Assembly: GCA_046160305.1 (NCBI GenBank)
Contig: JBJXGX010000355.1
Coordinates: 1 to 64,000 of the forward strand
Length of the DNA stretch: 64,000 nucleotides
Direction: 5' to 3'
Source of the DNA: SHXR01 sp046160305
GTDB taxonomy: Bacteria > Pseudomonadota > Gammaproteobacteria > Burkholderiales > SG8-39
A model generated the notes under the pieces. That model was not told the DNA's origin, did not search any database, and saw nothing but the letters and a program-made list of their open reading frames with translations. Shown in pieces: positions 1 through 7,697 of this stretch. The first letter of the stretch is position 1. Each line of letters opens with the position of its first letter. A program made the translations under genes and the position numbers.

Positions 1-478
1 GGCGGAAGCGATCGCCGACGTTCAAATGCCAGGCCGCCTTGGCCGATTCAATCGAGGGTGCGTGTGCTGAATCAGCATCGCCGATCACGCCACGAAACTG
101 AATATCCACCGTGCGGACGGTGACCGCCTCGCCAAGCTCGACGCGAAGAAGGATCCTGCTGATCGGATCACCCTCGGCGCTCGCCCGGACCTTCGCGTCG
201 AAGTAGCCTTCGGCGGCAAGGATCGACTGTGCCTCCTCGGGCGTTCGATCGATGAGCGTGCGCAGCCGCTGCGGCTGTTTGGCGAGTTCGTCGCGCCGCG
301 TCGCAATGAGGAGATGCTTATCGAGGAGCGGTGTGAAAGCGCCGCCGCCCTGGATCACGATCGTGTAGCCATCGGACTGCGCGAGGCATGAGATCGACGA
401 TGCGAATCCAGTGATCAGCGCGGTCGCGAGGACCAGCGTTCGCGTGGCCGCGCCTGCCGGGATATGGCGCGTATTCAT
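1..478 (-). CDS. tamA: Autotransporter assembly factor TamA-like, N-terminal part (runs off the left edge)
   Basis: An open frame reads leftwards from ATG at 478 and leaves the window after 159 codons without a stop. It begins with a Sec-type signal region (hydrophobic LVLATALITGFASS, then a Cys-Leu-Ala-Gln segment). The next segment, ILIQGGG-like followed by TPLLDKHL, and an arginine-rich stretch ending in a POTRA-like EGYFDAKV strand resemble the first POTRA domain of TamA/Omp85-family proteins. TamA is an outer-membrane barrel that works with TamB in moving proteins or lipids to the outer membrane. Only the periplasmic N-terminus is visible, so the barrel cannot be checked. It diverges from the molybdenum hydroxylase genes across a 208-bp gap. 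The family call is from recognition of the N-terminal segment and is good but not certain. Confidence 0.7.
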   Translation of the reverse strand, partial: MNTRHIPAGAATRTLVLATALITGFASSISCLAQSDGYTIVIQGGGAFTPLLDKHLLIATRRDELAKQPQRLRTLIDRTPEEAQSILAAEGYFDAKVRASAEGDPISRILLRVELGEAVTVRTVDIQFRGVIGDADSAHAPSIESAKAAWHLNVGDRFR

Positions 479-686
479 CGGGGCGTGAACACGGCCGACC
501 TGGAAGGCCTCGATCCCGGGAACGCAACGGGACACTCCCCAAGCGCTTCAAACGCGTCTAGACTCAAGCGGCTGTTCGTCATTGTCGCCACACCGCATGT
601 TCGTTGATCGCGGTCCGAACGGCAAGTCGAATAGATCGTTCGGGGTAAGCGGTCACGCCTACCCGGTATCCCCAAAAGGAGACGCA

Positions 687-1550
687 ATGAAACCTGCTGC
701 ATTCGACTACGTTCGACCAGCAAGCCTCATCGAGGCATTGCAAGCACTTGCTCGTCATGGCACCGAGGGGCGGATTCTCGCCGGCGGCCAAAGTCTCGTA
801 CCGATGATGAATCTACGGTTGTTGAAGCCCGGCACGTTGATCGATATCAATCGCGTGCCGGGTCTGAATGGCATTCGCGTCGACGGAGCGGAGCTCGTGA
901 TCGGTGCATTGGTCCGCCATGCTGAGCTCCTTGATTCCCCACTGGTCGCAAAGAATTGTCCATTGATGGCCGAGGCGTACCCCTCTGTTGCCCACGGGCC
1001 GATCCGTAATCGCGGCACCTTGGCCGGCAACATCAGTCATGCCGATCCTGCCTCAGAGATGCCGGCGGTGCTGGCGGCGTGCAATGCGACGATCATCGCC
1101 GCAGACGCCAAAGGCACGCGGAAGATCGTCGCGGAATCCTTTTTTACCGGGCCGCTCACCACCCTGCTCAAGGCGGGCGAGATGGTGACCGAGATCCGGA
1201 TTCCGTGCGCACCGGCGAATCAAGGTTGGTCGTGGCAGGAGGAAGCGAATCGCCAGGGCGATTTCGTCATGGCCGGCATCGGCATCACGCTCACCATCGC
1301 GGGCGGCAAGTGCACGCAGGCGAGCGTTGCGGTTGCCGGCATGCAACGAGGCGGCGTGCGATTGGCGAATGTCGAGAAGCAACTCGTGGGGCAGGCAATC
1401 GACGATGCGCGGATCGCGGCGTCCGCGAAACTCGCGCGTGAGAGCGTCGAGCCCGGTGATTCGTATCACGCCGATCCGACCTTCCGGCGCGAACTGGTGC
1501 AAGTGCTCGTTGGACGGGCCCTGCGCGCCGCTCGCAGCCGATGCAAATAA
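687..1550 (+). CDS. FAD-binding subunit of a molybdenum hydroxylase (CoxM/medium-subunit family)
   Basis: 287-aa protein of the xanthine dehydrogenase/CO dehydrogenase medium-subunit family, which binds FAD and passes electrons from the iron-sulfur subunit to an acceptor. The two FAD signatures are visible: ILAGGQSLVPMMN near residue 30 and RNRGTLAGNISHADP near residue 110. Length matches the family. The start is ATG 687, preceded by AAAAGGAG with good spacing; a longer frame back to 582 has no ribosome site and unlike sequence. It is first of three genes in the order medium-small-large, 10 bp before the [2Fe-2S] gene, so the three make one heterotrimeric enzyme. The substrate cannot be read from this subunit. 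Confidence 0.9.
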   Translation: MKPAAFDYVRPASLIEALQALARHGTEGRILAGGQSLVPMMNLRLLKPGTLIDINRVPGLNGIRVDGAELVIGALVRHAELLDSPLVAKNCPLMAEAYPSVAHGPIRNRGTLAGNISHADPASEMPAVLAACNATIIAADAKGTRKIVAESFFTGPLTTLLKAGEMVTEIRIPCAPANQGWSWQEEANRQGDFVMAGIGITLTIAGGKCTQASVAVAGMQRGGVRLANVEKQLVGQAIDDARIAASAKLARESVEPGDSYHADPTFRRELVQVLVGRALRAARSRCK

Positions 1551-1560
1551 GGAGACCACC

Positions 1561-2043
1561 ATGGCAATGATCCCCATTTCGTTGAAGGTGAACGGCACGT
1601 CGGTCGAGCGGAGCGTCGAGCCGCGCATGCTGCTTTCTGATTTCCTGCGCGATGTGCTTGGCCTGAAAGGCACGCACGTTGGTTGCGAGCACGGTGTGTG
1701 CGGCACCTGCACCATCCTGATCGATGGCAAGTCCGCGCGCTCGTGCCTGGCGTTCGCCGTGCAGGCCGATGGCTCGGAAGTGCGCACGGTTGATGGGCTT
1801 GCAAAGGGCGGACAACTGAGTCTTCTCCAGCAGGGGTTCTGGGAGAAGCACGGACTGCAATGCGGCTTCTGCACACCCGGGATGCTGATGGTGGCCACCG
1901 AGCTGCTCGAAAAGAAGGCCGATCCGTCGGACGATGAAATTCGCGAAGCGGTTTCCTCGAACCTTTGCCGTTGCACCGGCTACTACAACATCGTTGAATC
2001 CATCCGTCACGCCGTGACACTGATCGGGGAGGCACGCAAATGA
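1561..2043 (+). CDS. [2Fe-2S] iron-sulfur subunit of a molybdenum hydroxylase (CoxS family)
   Basis: 160-aa small subunit with the two iron-sulfur clusters typical of the family. The plant-ferredoxin-like cluster is GCEHGVCGTC (about residues 41-50) and the second is CGFCTPGM (about 101) with NLCRCTGYYNI (about 138). It shuttles electrons from the molybdopterin subunit to the FAD subunit. ATG 1561 follows GGAGACCACC; the longer upstream frame is only a shadow of the preceding gene. The stop overlaps the next start as ATGA, indicating translational coupling to the large subunit. Confidence 0.93.
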   Translation: MAMIPISLKVNGTSVERSVEPRMLLSDFLRDVLGLKGTHVGCEHGVCGTCTILIDGKSARSCLAFAVQADGSEVRTVDGLAKGGQLSLLQQGFWEKHGLQCGFCTPGMLMVATELLEKKADPSDDEIREAVSSNLCRCTGYYNIVESIRHAVTLIGEARK

Positions 2044-4523
2044 CCGCCACATTCCCAAAGCACATTCCGAGCGAAGGCTATATTCCAGCGAGCCGCCAGC
2101 AGGAGGCGCCGCAGAAGCAATACAAATTCATTGGCAAGAATCTGAAGCGGGTCGAAGATCCGCGTCTCTTGACCGGTAACGGCCAGTACATTGATGACAT
2201 CGTGGTGCCGAACATGGCGCATGCGGCCGTGCTGCGAAGCGATCGTGCGCACGCCCGCATCAAGCGCATCGACACCACGAAGGCGCGGGCATTACCCGGC
2301 GTCATTCTCGTCATGACGGGCGAGGAAGCGAAGAAGGTCACCGGCCCGACCGCGCAGTTCGCGAGCCCCCCGGTGGTGCAGTACTGCATCGCGGTTGATC
2401 GCGTGCGGCATGTCGGTGAAGCGGTCGCCGCGGTCGTCGCGGAAAGCCGTTACATCGCGGAAGACGCGTGTGATCTGATCGAAATCGAGTATGAAGATCT
2501 GCCGGTGGTGATCGATCCTGAAGCCGCGATGACATCGTCCGGGGCGGCCGTGCTCCATCCGGATCGCGGCCCGACGAATGTCGCGCACCGGCACACCTAC
2601 TCGTTCGGCGCGGTGAAGGAAGACTTCGCGAAGGCCGATCTCGTCGTGAAGCGAAAGCTGCGATGGGGCCGCTCGGGTGGGCAGCCGTTGGAGACGGTCG
2701 GTTCGGTCGTGACCCATGAACCCGGTACCGGCAAGTTCACCATCTATTGCAACAGCTCGTTCCTCAACTATGTCGGCTGGCTGGTTGGCGCATCGCTTGG
2801 AGTGCCCGCGGCGAAGCTCAATATCATTCCGTGCGTGACGGGCGGCAGCTTCGGCTCGAAGCTCTTTACGCACAAGGTGATGACCTTGACCGCGACGCTT
2901 GCGCGTGCCGCGGGCCGTCCGGTCAAATTCATTGAAGACCGGCTGGACAATACGACCAACTGCGACAACCACGGATCCGATCGCCTCTACGACTGCGAGA
3001 TGGCAATGAAGCGCGATGGCACGATGCTCTCGCTCAAATTCCAGGTGATCGACGACTATGGCGCCTATCTGCAATATGGTTACGGCACGCATGGCAACTC
3101 GCTCTGCCAGATCGTGGGGCCGTACCGGATCGGCAGCATCGAGATGGAGTTGGTCGCCGTTCTCACCAACAAATGCCAGCAGGGCGCGTATCGCGGTTTT
3201 GGGTCAGAGGTTACCAACTGGATGTTGGAGCGCATGGCCGATGCCGCGGCCGACGAGTTGAAAATGGATCCGATCGCGTTGCGCCGCCATAACCTGATCC
3301 GACCCGATCAGTTCCCGTATGTCATTCCATCGGGCAATGTCTACGACAGCGGCAACTATCCGGCGGTGATGGACGAGGCGCTGCGGATCGCAAATCTGCC
3401 TGACTGGAAGAAGCGACAGACCGAAGCGCGTGCGCAAGGCCGCTGCGTGGGGATCGGCATGGCGACCTGCCAGGAGCGGAGTGTATTCAGTGCGACCGAA
3501 TTCTGGTCGCTGAATCCGACGGACAACCCCGGTTTCACCCTCACCAGCTCACCGGAGAGCGTGCAGTTGCGGGTCGATCCGACCGGCATCGTGCATGTCA
3601 CGCTCGGGTCGCCGTTCTGGGGCAACAGCCCGGAAACCATGGCGACCCAGCTCGTGGCCGAGCAGTTCCAGATCGACCCGTCGCAAATCAATATCGTGTA
3701 CGCCGATACGCAAAGCGGATTCAACTCCACCGGGCCGGGCGGCAGCCGCTTCACCGTGATGATCGCGGGCGCCATCGTCGGTGCGAGCGCCAAGGTGAAG
3801 AGCAAGATGATGAAGATCGCGGGTCACATGCTCGAATCCGATGCCGGGGATCTGGAGTTCCGCGACGGCAAGATCGGTGTGAAGGGCGTGCCGGGCATGG
3901 AGAAGTCGATCGGCGACGTGTCGCTCTACGCGCACTATTTCCGGTTGAACCTGCCCGATGGCGATGACTTCGCGAGCGGATTGGATGCGAACTATGTGTA
4001 TGACCATCCGCTCACGACGATGCCGGCGAAGGATCGCAGCCATCTTGGCATCTTCTATCCGATCATGGGGCACATGTGTCACATGGCGTTGGTGGAGGTG
4101 GATCCGCAAACCGGCAAGGTGAAGATCCTCGACTACGTCGCGGTGCATGATGCGGGCACGATGGTGAATCCGATGACCTTGGCGGGGCATATTCGCGGTG
4201 GCACCGCACAGGGGATCGGCACTGCGCTGTACGAGAAGTTCCACTATGACGCCGAGGGGCAACTGCAAACGGCCACATTCGCTGACTATCTGATGCCGAC
4301 CTTGCATGAGATGCCGGCCGAGATCCGGGTGGGGCATGTGGAGACGCCATCGCCATTCACCGAGTACGGCATCAAGGGTGGCGGCGAAGGCGGGCGGATG
4401 GGCGCGCCAGGAGCGTTGTCGCGTGCGATCGAAGATGCGTTAGGATCGTATGGCGTGCGATGCGATGAGTTGCCGCTCACACCCCGTCGGGTGAGGGAGC
4501 TTGTGCGGGCGACCGGGAAGTAG
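2040..4523 (+). CDS. Molybdopterin-binding large subunit of a molybdenum hydroxylase (XDH/CoxL family)
   Basis: 827-aa catalytic subunit, which hydroxylates a carbon using water at a Mo-molybdopterin-cytosine-dinucleotide centre. Seen: the N-terminal ald/xan hammerhead domain (LKRVEDPRLLTGNGQYIDD near residue 35), CVTGGSFGSK, the active-loop segment QGAYRGFGSEV, and the Mo-proximal glutamate segment GIKGGGEGGRMG close to the C-terminus. The loop is not the AYRCSFR of true form-I CO dehydrogenases, so this is not a CO oxidiser; a heterocycle or aldehyde is more likely. ATG 2040 overlaps the small-subunit stop. The next gene encodes a dihydroxypyridine-hydroxylase-like monooxygenase, suggesting N-heteroaromatic hydroxylation (inference). 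A GC hairpin follows the stop. Confidence 0.92.
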   Translation: MTATFPKHIPSEGYIPASRQQEAPQKQYKFIGKNLKRVEDPRLLTGNGQYIDDIVVPNMAHAAVLRSDRAHARIKRIDTTKARALPGVILVMTGEEAKKVTGPTAQFASPPVVQYCIAVDRVRHVGEAVAAVVAESRYIAEDACDLIEIEYEDLPVVIDPEAAMTSSGAAVLHPDRGPTNVAHRHTYSFGAVKEDFAKADLVVKRKLRWGRSGGQPLETVGSVVTHEPGTGKFTIYCNSSFLNYVGWLVGASLGVPAAKLNIIPCVTGGSFGSKLFTHKVMTLTATLARAAGRPVKFIEDRLDNTTNCDNHGSDRLYDCEMAMKRDGTMLSLKFQVIDDYGAYLQYGYGTHGNSLCQIVGPYRIGSIEMELVAVLTNKCQQGAYRGFGSEVTNWMLERMADAAADELKMDPIALRRHNLIRPDQFPYVIPSGNVYDSGNYPAVMDEALRIANLPDWKKRQTEARAQGRCVGIGMATCQERSVFSATEFWSLNPTDNPGFTLTSSPESVQLRVDPTGIVHVTLGSPFWGNSPETMATQLVAEQFQIDPSQINIVYADTQSGFNSTGPGGSRFTVMIAGAIVGASAKVKSKMMKIAGHMLESDAGDLEFRDGKIGVKGVPGMEKSIGDVSLYAHYFRLNLPDGDDFASGLDANYVYDHPLTTMPAKDRSHLGIFYPIMGHMCHMALVEVDPQTGKVKILDYVAVHDAGTMVNPMTLAGHIRGGTAQGIGTALYEKFHYDAEGQLQTATFADYLMPTLHEMPAEIRVGHVETPSPFTEYGIKGGGEGGRMGAPGALSRAIEDALGSYGVRCDELPLTPRRVRELVRATGK

Positions 4524-4541
4524 TCGTAAGTTGCACAATTG

Positions 4542-4573
4542 CGGGCGCGGCCGCTGAAGCGCTGCCGCGCCCG
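4542..4573 (+). terminator. GC-rich hairpin after the molybdenum hydroxylase operon
   Basis: CGGGCGCGGC at 4542-4551 is perfectly complementary to GCCGCGCCCG at 4564-4573 with a 12-base loop. It lies 19 bp after the large-subunit stop and before the next start at 4608. No clean T-run follows, so it may be a weak terminator or an mRNA 3'-end stabiliser. Confidence 0.45.
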
Positions 4574-4607
4574 TTGCCGTTAACACACTCAGATTGACGT
4601 ATAGGTC

Positions 4608-5831
4608 ATGACCACTGCATCAAAGCCGCGAGTGATCATCGCGGGCGGATCACTCGGCGGTTTGCTGATCGGGAATCTCTTGCATCGCGCCGGCTGGGAC
4701 GTTGAAATTTTCGAGCGTGTCGCGGGCACGCTCGACGGACGCGGCGCGGGTCTGGTCACGCATCCGGAGCAGCGTGAAATCATCTGGCAGTCCGGTGTAT
4801 CGCGCGATGCGCCGTTGGGCATCTGGGTCGATCGGAGAATCGTCCTCGATCGGACTGGCGCCAGAATCGGCGAATTGCCGCTCCGCCAACTTTTCACTGG
4901 ATGGAGCCGCTTGTATCACCTGTTCTATCAAGTATTTCCCGAGTCGCGTTATCACGGTGGCGTGGGTGTCACGGGTGCAGAGCAGCGTGCCGACAGCGTG
5001 ACAGCCGTTTTCTCCGATGGCTCACGGCGTGATGCAGATCTCCTCGTCGCTGCCGACGGGGTTCGCTCGACCTTGCGCGGCCAATTCGCACCTGAGGTAC
5101 AACCGGAATACGCGGGTTATGTCGCATGGCGAGGGCTCACCGAAGAGGCGGCGTTCTCGACTGAAACGCACCGTTCGATTTTCGAGCATTTCGCGTTTTC
5201 GCTGCCAGAGCGGGAGCAAATGATCGGCTACCCGGTAGCCGGCGCGCGCGACGACATTACGCCGGGCAAACGCCGGTACAACTTCGTGTGGTATCGGCCC
5301 GCGAGCGAATCAACAGAGCTTCGGCGCCTCTGCACGGATTCGTCCGGAAAATTCCATGAAGGGTCTATTCCGCCGCCCCTGATCCGCCCCGAAATCATTG
5401 CGGAGATTCGCACCGTTGCACGAGCCAATCTCTCACCACAGTTTGCCGAAGTGGTAGAGCGCACAAAGGAGCCGTTCTTCCAGCCGATCTACGACGTGCG
5501 CTCACCGCGCATGGTGTTCGGTCGGGTTGCGTTGCTCGGTGATTCCGCGTTTGTAGCGCGCCCGCATTGCGGTATGGGCGTGGCGAAGGCCGCCGGCGAT
5601 GCGCGGACGCTCACCGACTTGTTGATCGCCAACGGCGGCGACGTGCCGAGCGCACTGCGCGACTACGAAGCGGCGCGTGTCCCATTCGGCATGGGGGTCG
5701 TGCAACACGCTCGTCATCTGGGCGCGTTCTATCAAGCGGAGCAGCACACCCCGGAGGAGCGCAAGTCGGCGGAGCGCTATCGCGATCCGGACGCTGTGAT
5801 CCGGGATACCGCGATCCCGTTCAATCTTTGA
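4608..5831 (+). CDS. FAD-dependent aromatic hydroxylase, 2,6-dihydroxypyridine 3-monooxygenase-like
   Basis: 407-aa group A flavoprotein monooxygenase. The N-terminal dinucleotide fold reads VIIAGGSLGGLLIGNLL (about residues 9-25), the middle has LLVAADGVRSTLRG (DG motif), and the C-terminal FAD segment is GRVALLGDSAFVARPHCGMG (about 305-325). The GTGIV-like GAGLVTHPE and AGYVAWRGL segments are characteristic of the 2,6-dihydroxypyridine hydroxylase branch used in nicotine-type pathways. It would hydroxylate an activated hydroxylated ring using NAD(P)H and oxygen in the cytosol. It follows a molybdenum hydroxylase in the same direction, the order expected when a pyridine ring is first hydroxylated by water and then by oxygen. 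The exact substrate is inferred. Confidence 0.8.
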   Translation: MTTASKPRVIIAGGSLGGLLIGNLLHRAGWDVEIFERVAGTLDGRGAGLVTHPEQREIIWQSGVSRDAPLGIWVDRRIVLDRTGARIGELPLRQLFTGWSRLYHLFYQVFPESRYHGGVGVTGAEQRADSVTAVFSDGSRRDADLLVAADGVRSTLRGQFAPEVQPEYAGYVAWRGLTEEAAFSTETHRSIFEHFAFSLPEREQMIGYPVAGARDDITPGKRRYNFVWYRPASESTELRRLCTDSSGKFHEGSIPPPLIRPEIIAEIRTVARANLSPQFAEVVERTKEPFFQPIYDVRSPRMVFGRVALLGDSAFVARPHCGMGVAKAAGDARTLTDLLIANGGDVPSALRDYEAARVPFGMGVVQHARHLGAFYQAEQHTPEERKSAERYRDPDAVIRDTAIPFNL

Positions 5832-5833
5832 AA

Positions 5834-6736
5834 GTGCCCTTACTTCCCGGATCACCCCAACGAAAGGCGTGGATCGCGCTCGTCGTGACGGCCGCGTTGT
5901 GGGCAGGGCAGTCGATCGCGGCGAAAGCCGTTGTTACCTACGTTCCCCCGGCGACGCTCTCGTTCATTCGATGGAGCATCACGCTCGCGGTCGTGCTTCC
6001 CTTCGCTTTCGCGGAGGTGCGGCGCGAGCGTGCGAGCATTCAAGCCAACTGGCGCATCCTCTTGCTGCTCGGATTGATGAGCACATCACTCCAGAACACG
6101 ATCTTCTACTGGGGCGTTTATTACTCGACGGCGACCAACGCCGCACTGCTCAATTCAACCATTCCCATCTGGATTCTCGTGATCTCGTCCCTCTTCTTCG
6201 GCCGGCGATCGAGTCACGGCGAATGGGCGGGCGTGATGGTCTCGCTGGTTGGCGTTCTTTGCATTGTGATGGGTGGATCGCGCTCGGCAACCGGCGGCTA
6301 TACGTTCAATCCCGGCGACCTGATCATGGCGGCCGCGCTCGTCAACTGGTCGCTCTACTCTGTCCTCGTGCCGCGGCGACCGTTGCACCTGAGCTCATGG
6401 ACGTTCGTTACGATCGTCTCGGCGATCGGTGTCGTGGCGATTTTGCCGATCTATGGTTTGGAGCTTGCGCTCGGCTGGGACTTCACCGTGAACACCCAGG
6501 TCGTCGTCGGCATGTTGTACATGGCGATCATCGGCTCCATTTTTACGACGATCACGTACAACTATGCGATCGACAAGCTGGGCGCGGCGAAGGCGAGCTT
6601 CGGAACGCACCTCGTGCCCGTGTGCGGCATGCTGCTTGCGTTCGTGTTTCTCGGCGAGACACCCACCTGGTTTGCGTTAGGCGGATTTGCCCTGGTGATG
6701 ACCGGAATCTTCGTCGGGCAGACTGCGCGGCGGTAA
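5834..6736 (+). CDS. EamA/DMT-family transporter
   Basis: About 300-aa inner-membrane protein with ten predicted helices in two EamA repeats, for example WIALVVTAALWAGQSIAAKA at the N-terminus and the second repeat from FNPGDLIMAAALVNWSLYSVL. Such proteins export or import small metabolites by proton exchange. The start is not ATG: either GTG 5834 or TTG 5828, the latter overlapping the TGA of the upstream monooxygenase; neither has a strong ribosome site, so coupling to the upstream gene is likely. It may move an intermediate or substrate of the putative heteroaromatic pathway (inference). Confidence 0.85.
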   Translation: MPLLPGSPQRKAWIALVVTAALWAGQSIAAKAVVTYVPPATLSFIRWSITLAVVLPFAFAEVRRERASIQANWRILLLLGLMSTSLQNTIFYWGVYYSTATNAALLNSTIPIWILVISSLFFGRRSSHGEWAGVMVSLVGVLCIVMGGSRSATGGYTFNPGDLIMAAALVNWSLYSVLVPRRPLHLSSWTFVTIVSAIGVVAILPIYGLELALGWDFTVNTQVVVGMLYMAIIGSIFTTITYNYAIDKLGAAKASFGTHLVPVCGMLLAFVFLGETPTWFALGGFALVMTGIFVGQTARR

Positions 6737-6743
6737 TCAGCCG

Positions 6744-7142
6744 CTACTTCAATTCCTGCCCCACGAGCTTTCCATCCAGAAACTTGTTCGGCTTCAGGAA
6801 AAAGCAGAGCACCAGCGCGCCTTTTAGTGAGCGCGCTGAATGACTGTGACCTTTGGGCCGCCACGAATAGTTGCCTTTCGAATACACGCCTTCGGCATCC
6901 TCGAACTCACCGTCAAGCACATAGCTTTGCTCGATCTCGATATGCTCGTGCAGGGCGAGTTCACTGCCCGGCGCCCAACGGAACAACGCGGTGAGAAGAC
7001 CGGTCTCCTTGTCTTCCATCAGGATCTTCATGTCGATGCCTGGCGTGGGCGTCGGTTTCCACGGCAGCTCATCGACGGTGACGATGCGTGAGTCGAGTGG
7101 TCCGAGCTTGCTTTCGTTTGCGAGGAACGGGGTGTTCGGCAT
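6744..7142 (-). CDS. Small cupin-domain protein (ChrR-like)
   Basis: 132-aa single-domain cupin. The metal-binding first motif is seen as ALHEHIEIEQSYVLDGEFED (about residues 63-82) and the second as YSWRPKGHSHSARS (about 92-105). The motif pattern resembles anti-sigma ChrR-type or acetylacetone-dioxygenase-type cupins that bind Zn or Fe. ATG 7142 is preceded by CAAGGATTCTTCCC, a good ribosome site; a longer frame to 7643 is not supported. It converges with the EamA gene with only 7 bp between stops. The reaction cannot be assigned. Confidence 0.8.
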   Translation of the reverse strand: MPNTPFLANESKLGPLDSRIVTVDELPWKPTPTPGIDMKILMEDKETGLLTALFRWAPGSELALHEHIEIEQSYVLDGEFEDAEGVYSKGNYSWRPKGHSHSARSLKGALVLCFFLKPNKFLDGKLVGQELK

Positions 7143-7204
7143 GGGAAGAATCCTTGATGTCAAAGGTGGGCAAGCCGCGGACGTCATGAGCTTTGCGATT
7201 CGAT

Positions 7205-7237
7205 GTCCGGAAAAATTCGCCGCGCGCTTTTCCGGAC
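7205..7237 (-). terminator. Perfect inverted repeat ending in U-rich arm
   Basis: GTCCGGAAAA at 7205-7214 is an exact reverse complement of TTTTCCGGAC at 7228-7237 with a 13-base loop. Read on the minus strand it follows the end of the pseudogene frame (stop 7250-7252) and precedes the cupin start, so it may be the old terminator of that gene. Confidence 0.5.
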
Positions 7238-7249
7238 GTGGCTGATGAA

Positions 7250-7690
7250 TCAATCGTCGTGATCCTTGCCCGCGCGACCCGACACCGGCGGGATGCGCGC
7301 GCGAATCTTCGAGACGGTATGGTATTTCAAATCGGCGGCCCACTGCGGGTCGAACGGTGGGGCGTCCGAGGTCTTCAGCGTATCGCTCTTCACCCATTCC
7401 GTGATTGCCCCACCGATTGGCCCGGTACGCCAGATGATACCTTGAGCAGATATCCATCGCGTTGGAACACGAACACCCGCGTAAGACCGCTCGGTGTCCC
7501 GCCGACGGCGAACGTAGCGACATGAACCCGTCCTGCGTGATCGACCGTGATACCTTCAGGATTCGTCGCGCCCGCGGGCAGCGCGGCGAACGTCCTGGCC
7601 GGCGTGCGATCCCAGGCTTGTGCCGGCGGCACGCCGATAGCAATCAGAGCGCCGCCTCGATAAAACCAATGATTTTCCAATGCTCTGGGA
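7250..7690 (-). pseudogene. Decayed SMP-30/gluconolactonase-type beta-propeller gene
   Basis: Two separate reading frames on the minus strand carry recognisable pieces of one SMP-30/gluconolactonase-like protein. The first (about 7690 down to 7440) reads ALPAGATNPEGITVDHAGRV then VFVFQRDGYLLKV and stops at 7390. The second, in another frame, reads GIIWRTGPIGGAITEWVKSD and ends FDPQWAADLKYHTV...SGRAGKDHDD at 7250. Intact relatives have roughly 300 residues, so most blades and the start are missing and the pieces are out of frame. The last piece may come from another gene. The upstream limit is approximate and overlaps the divergent start of the membrane-protein gene. The identification rests on remembered family motifs. 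Confidence 0.55.
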
Positions 7691-7697
7691 GCGGGAC

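Noticed and set aside
687..4523. Aerobic CO dehydrogenase (coxMSL)
   Set aside because: Gene order matches, but the large subunit has AYRGFGSE instead of the Cys-containing AYRCSFR loop needed for CO oxidation.
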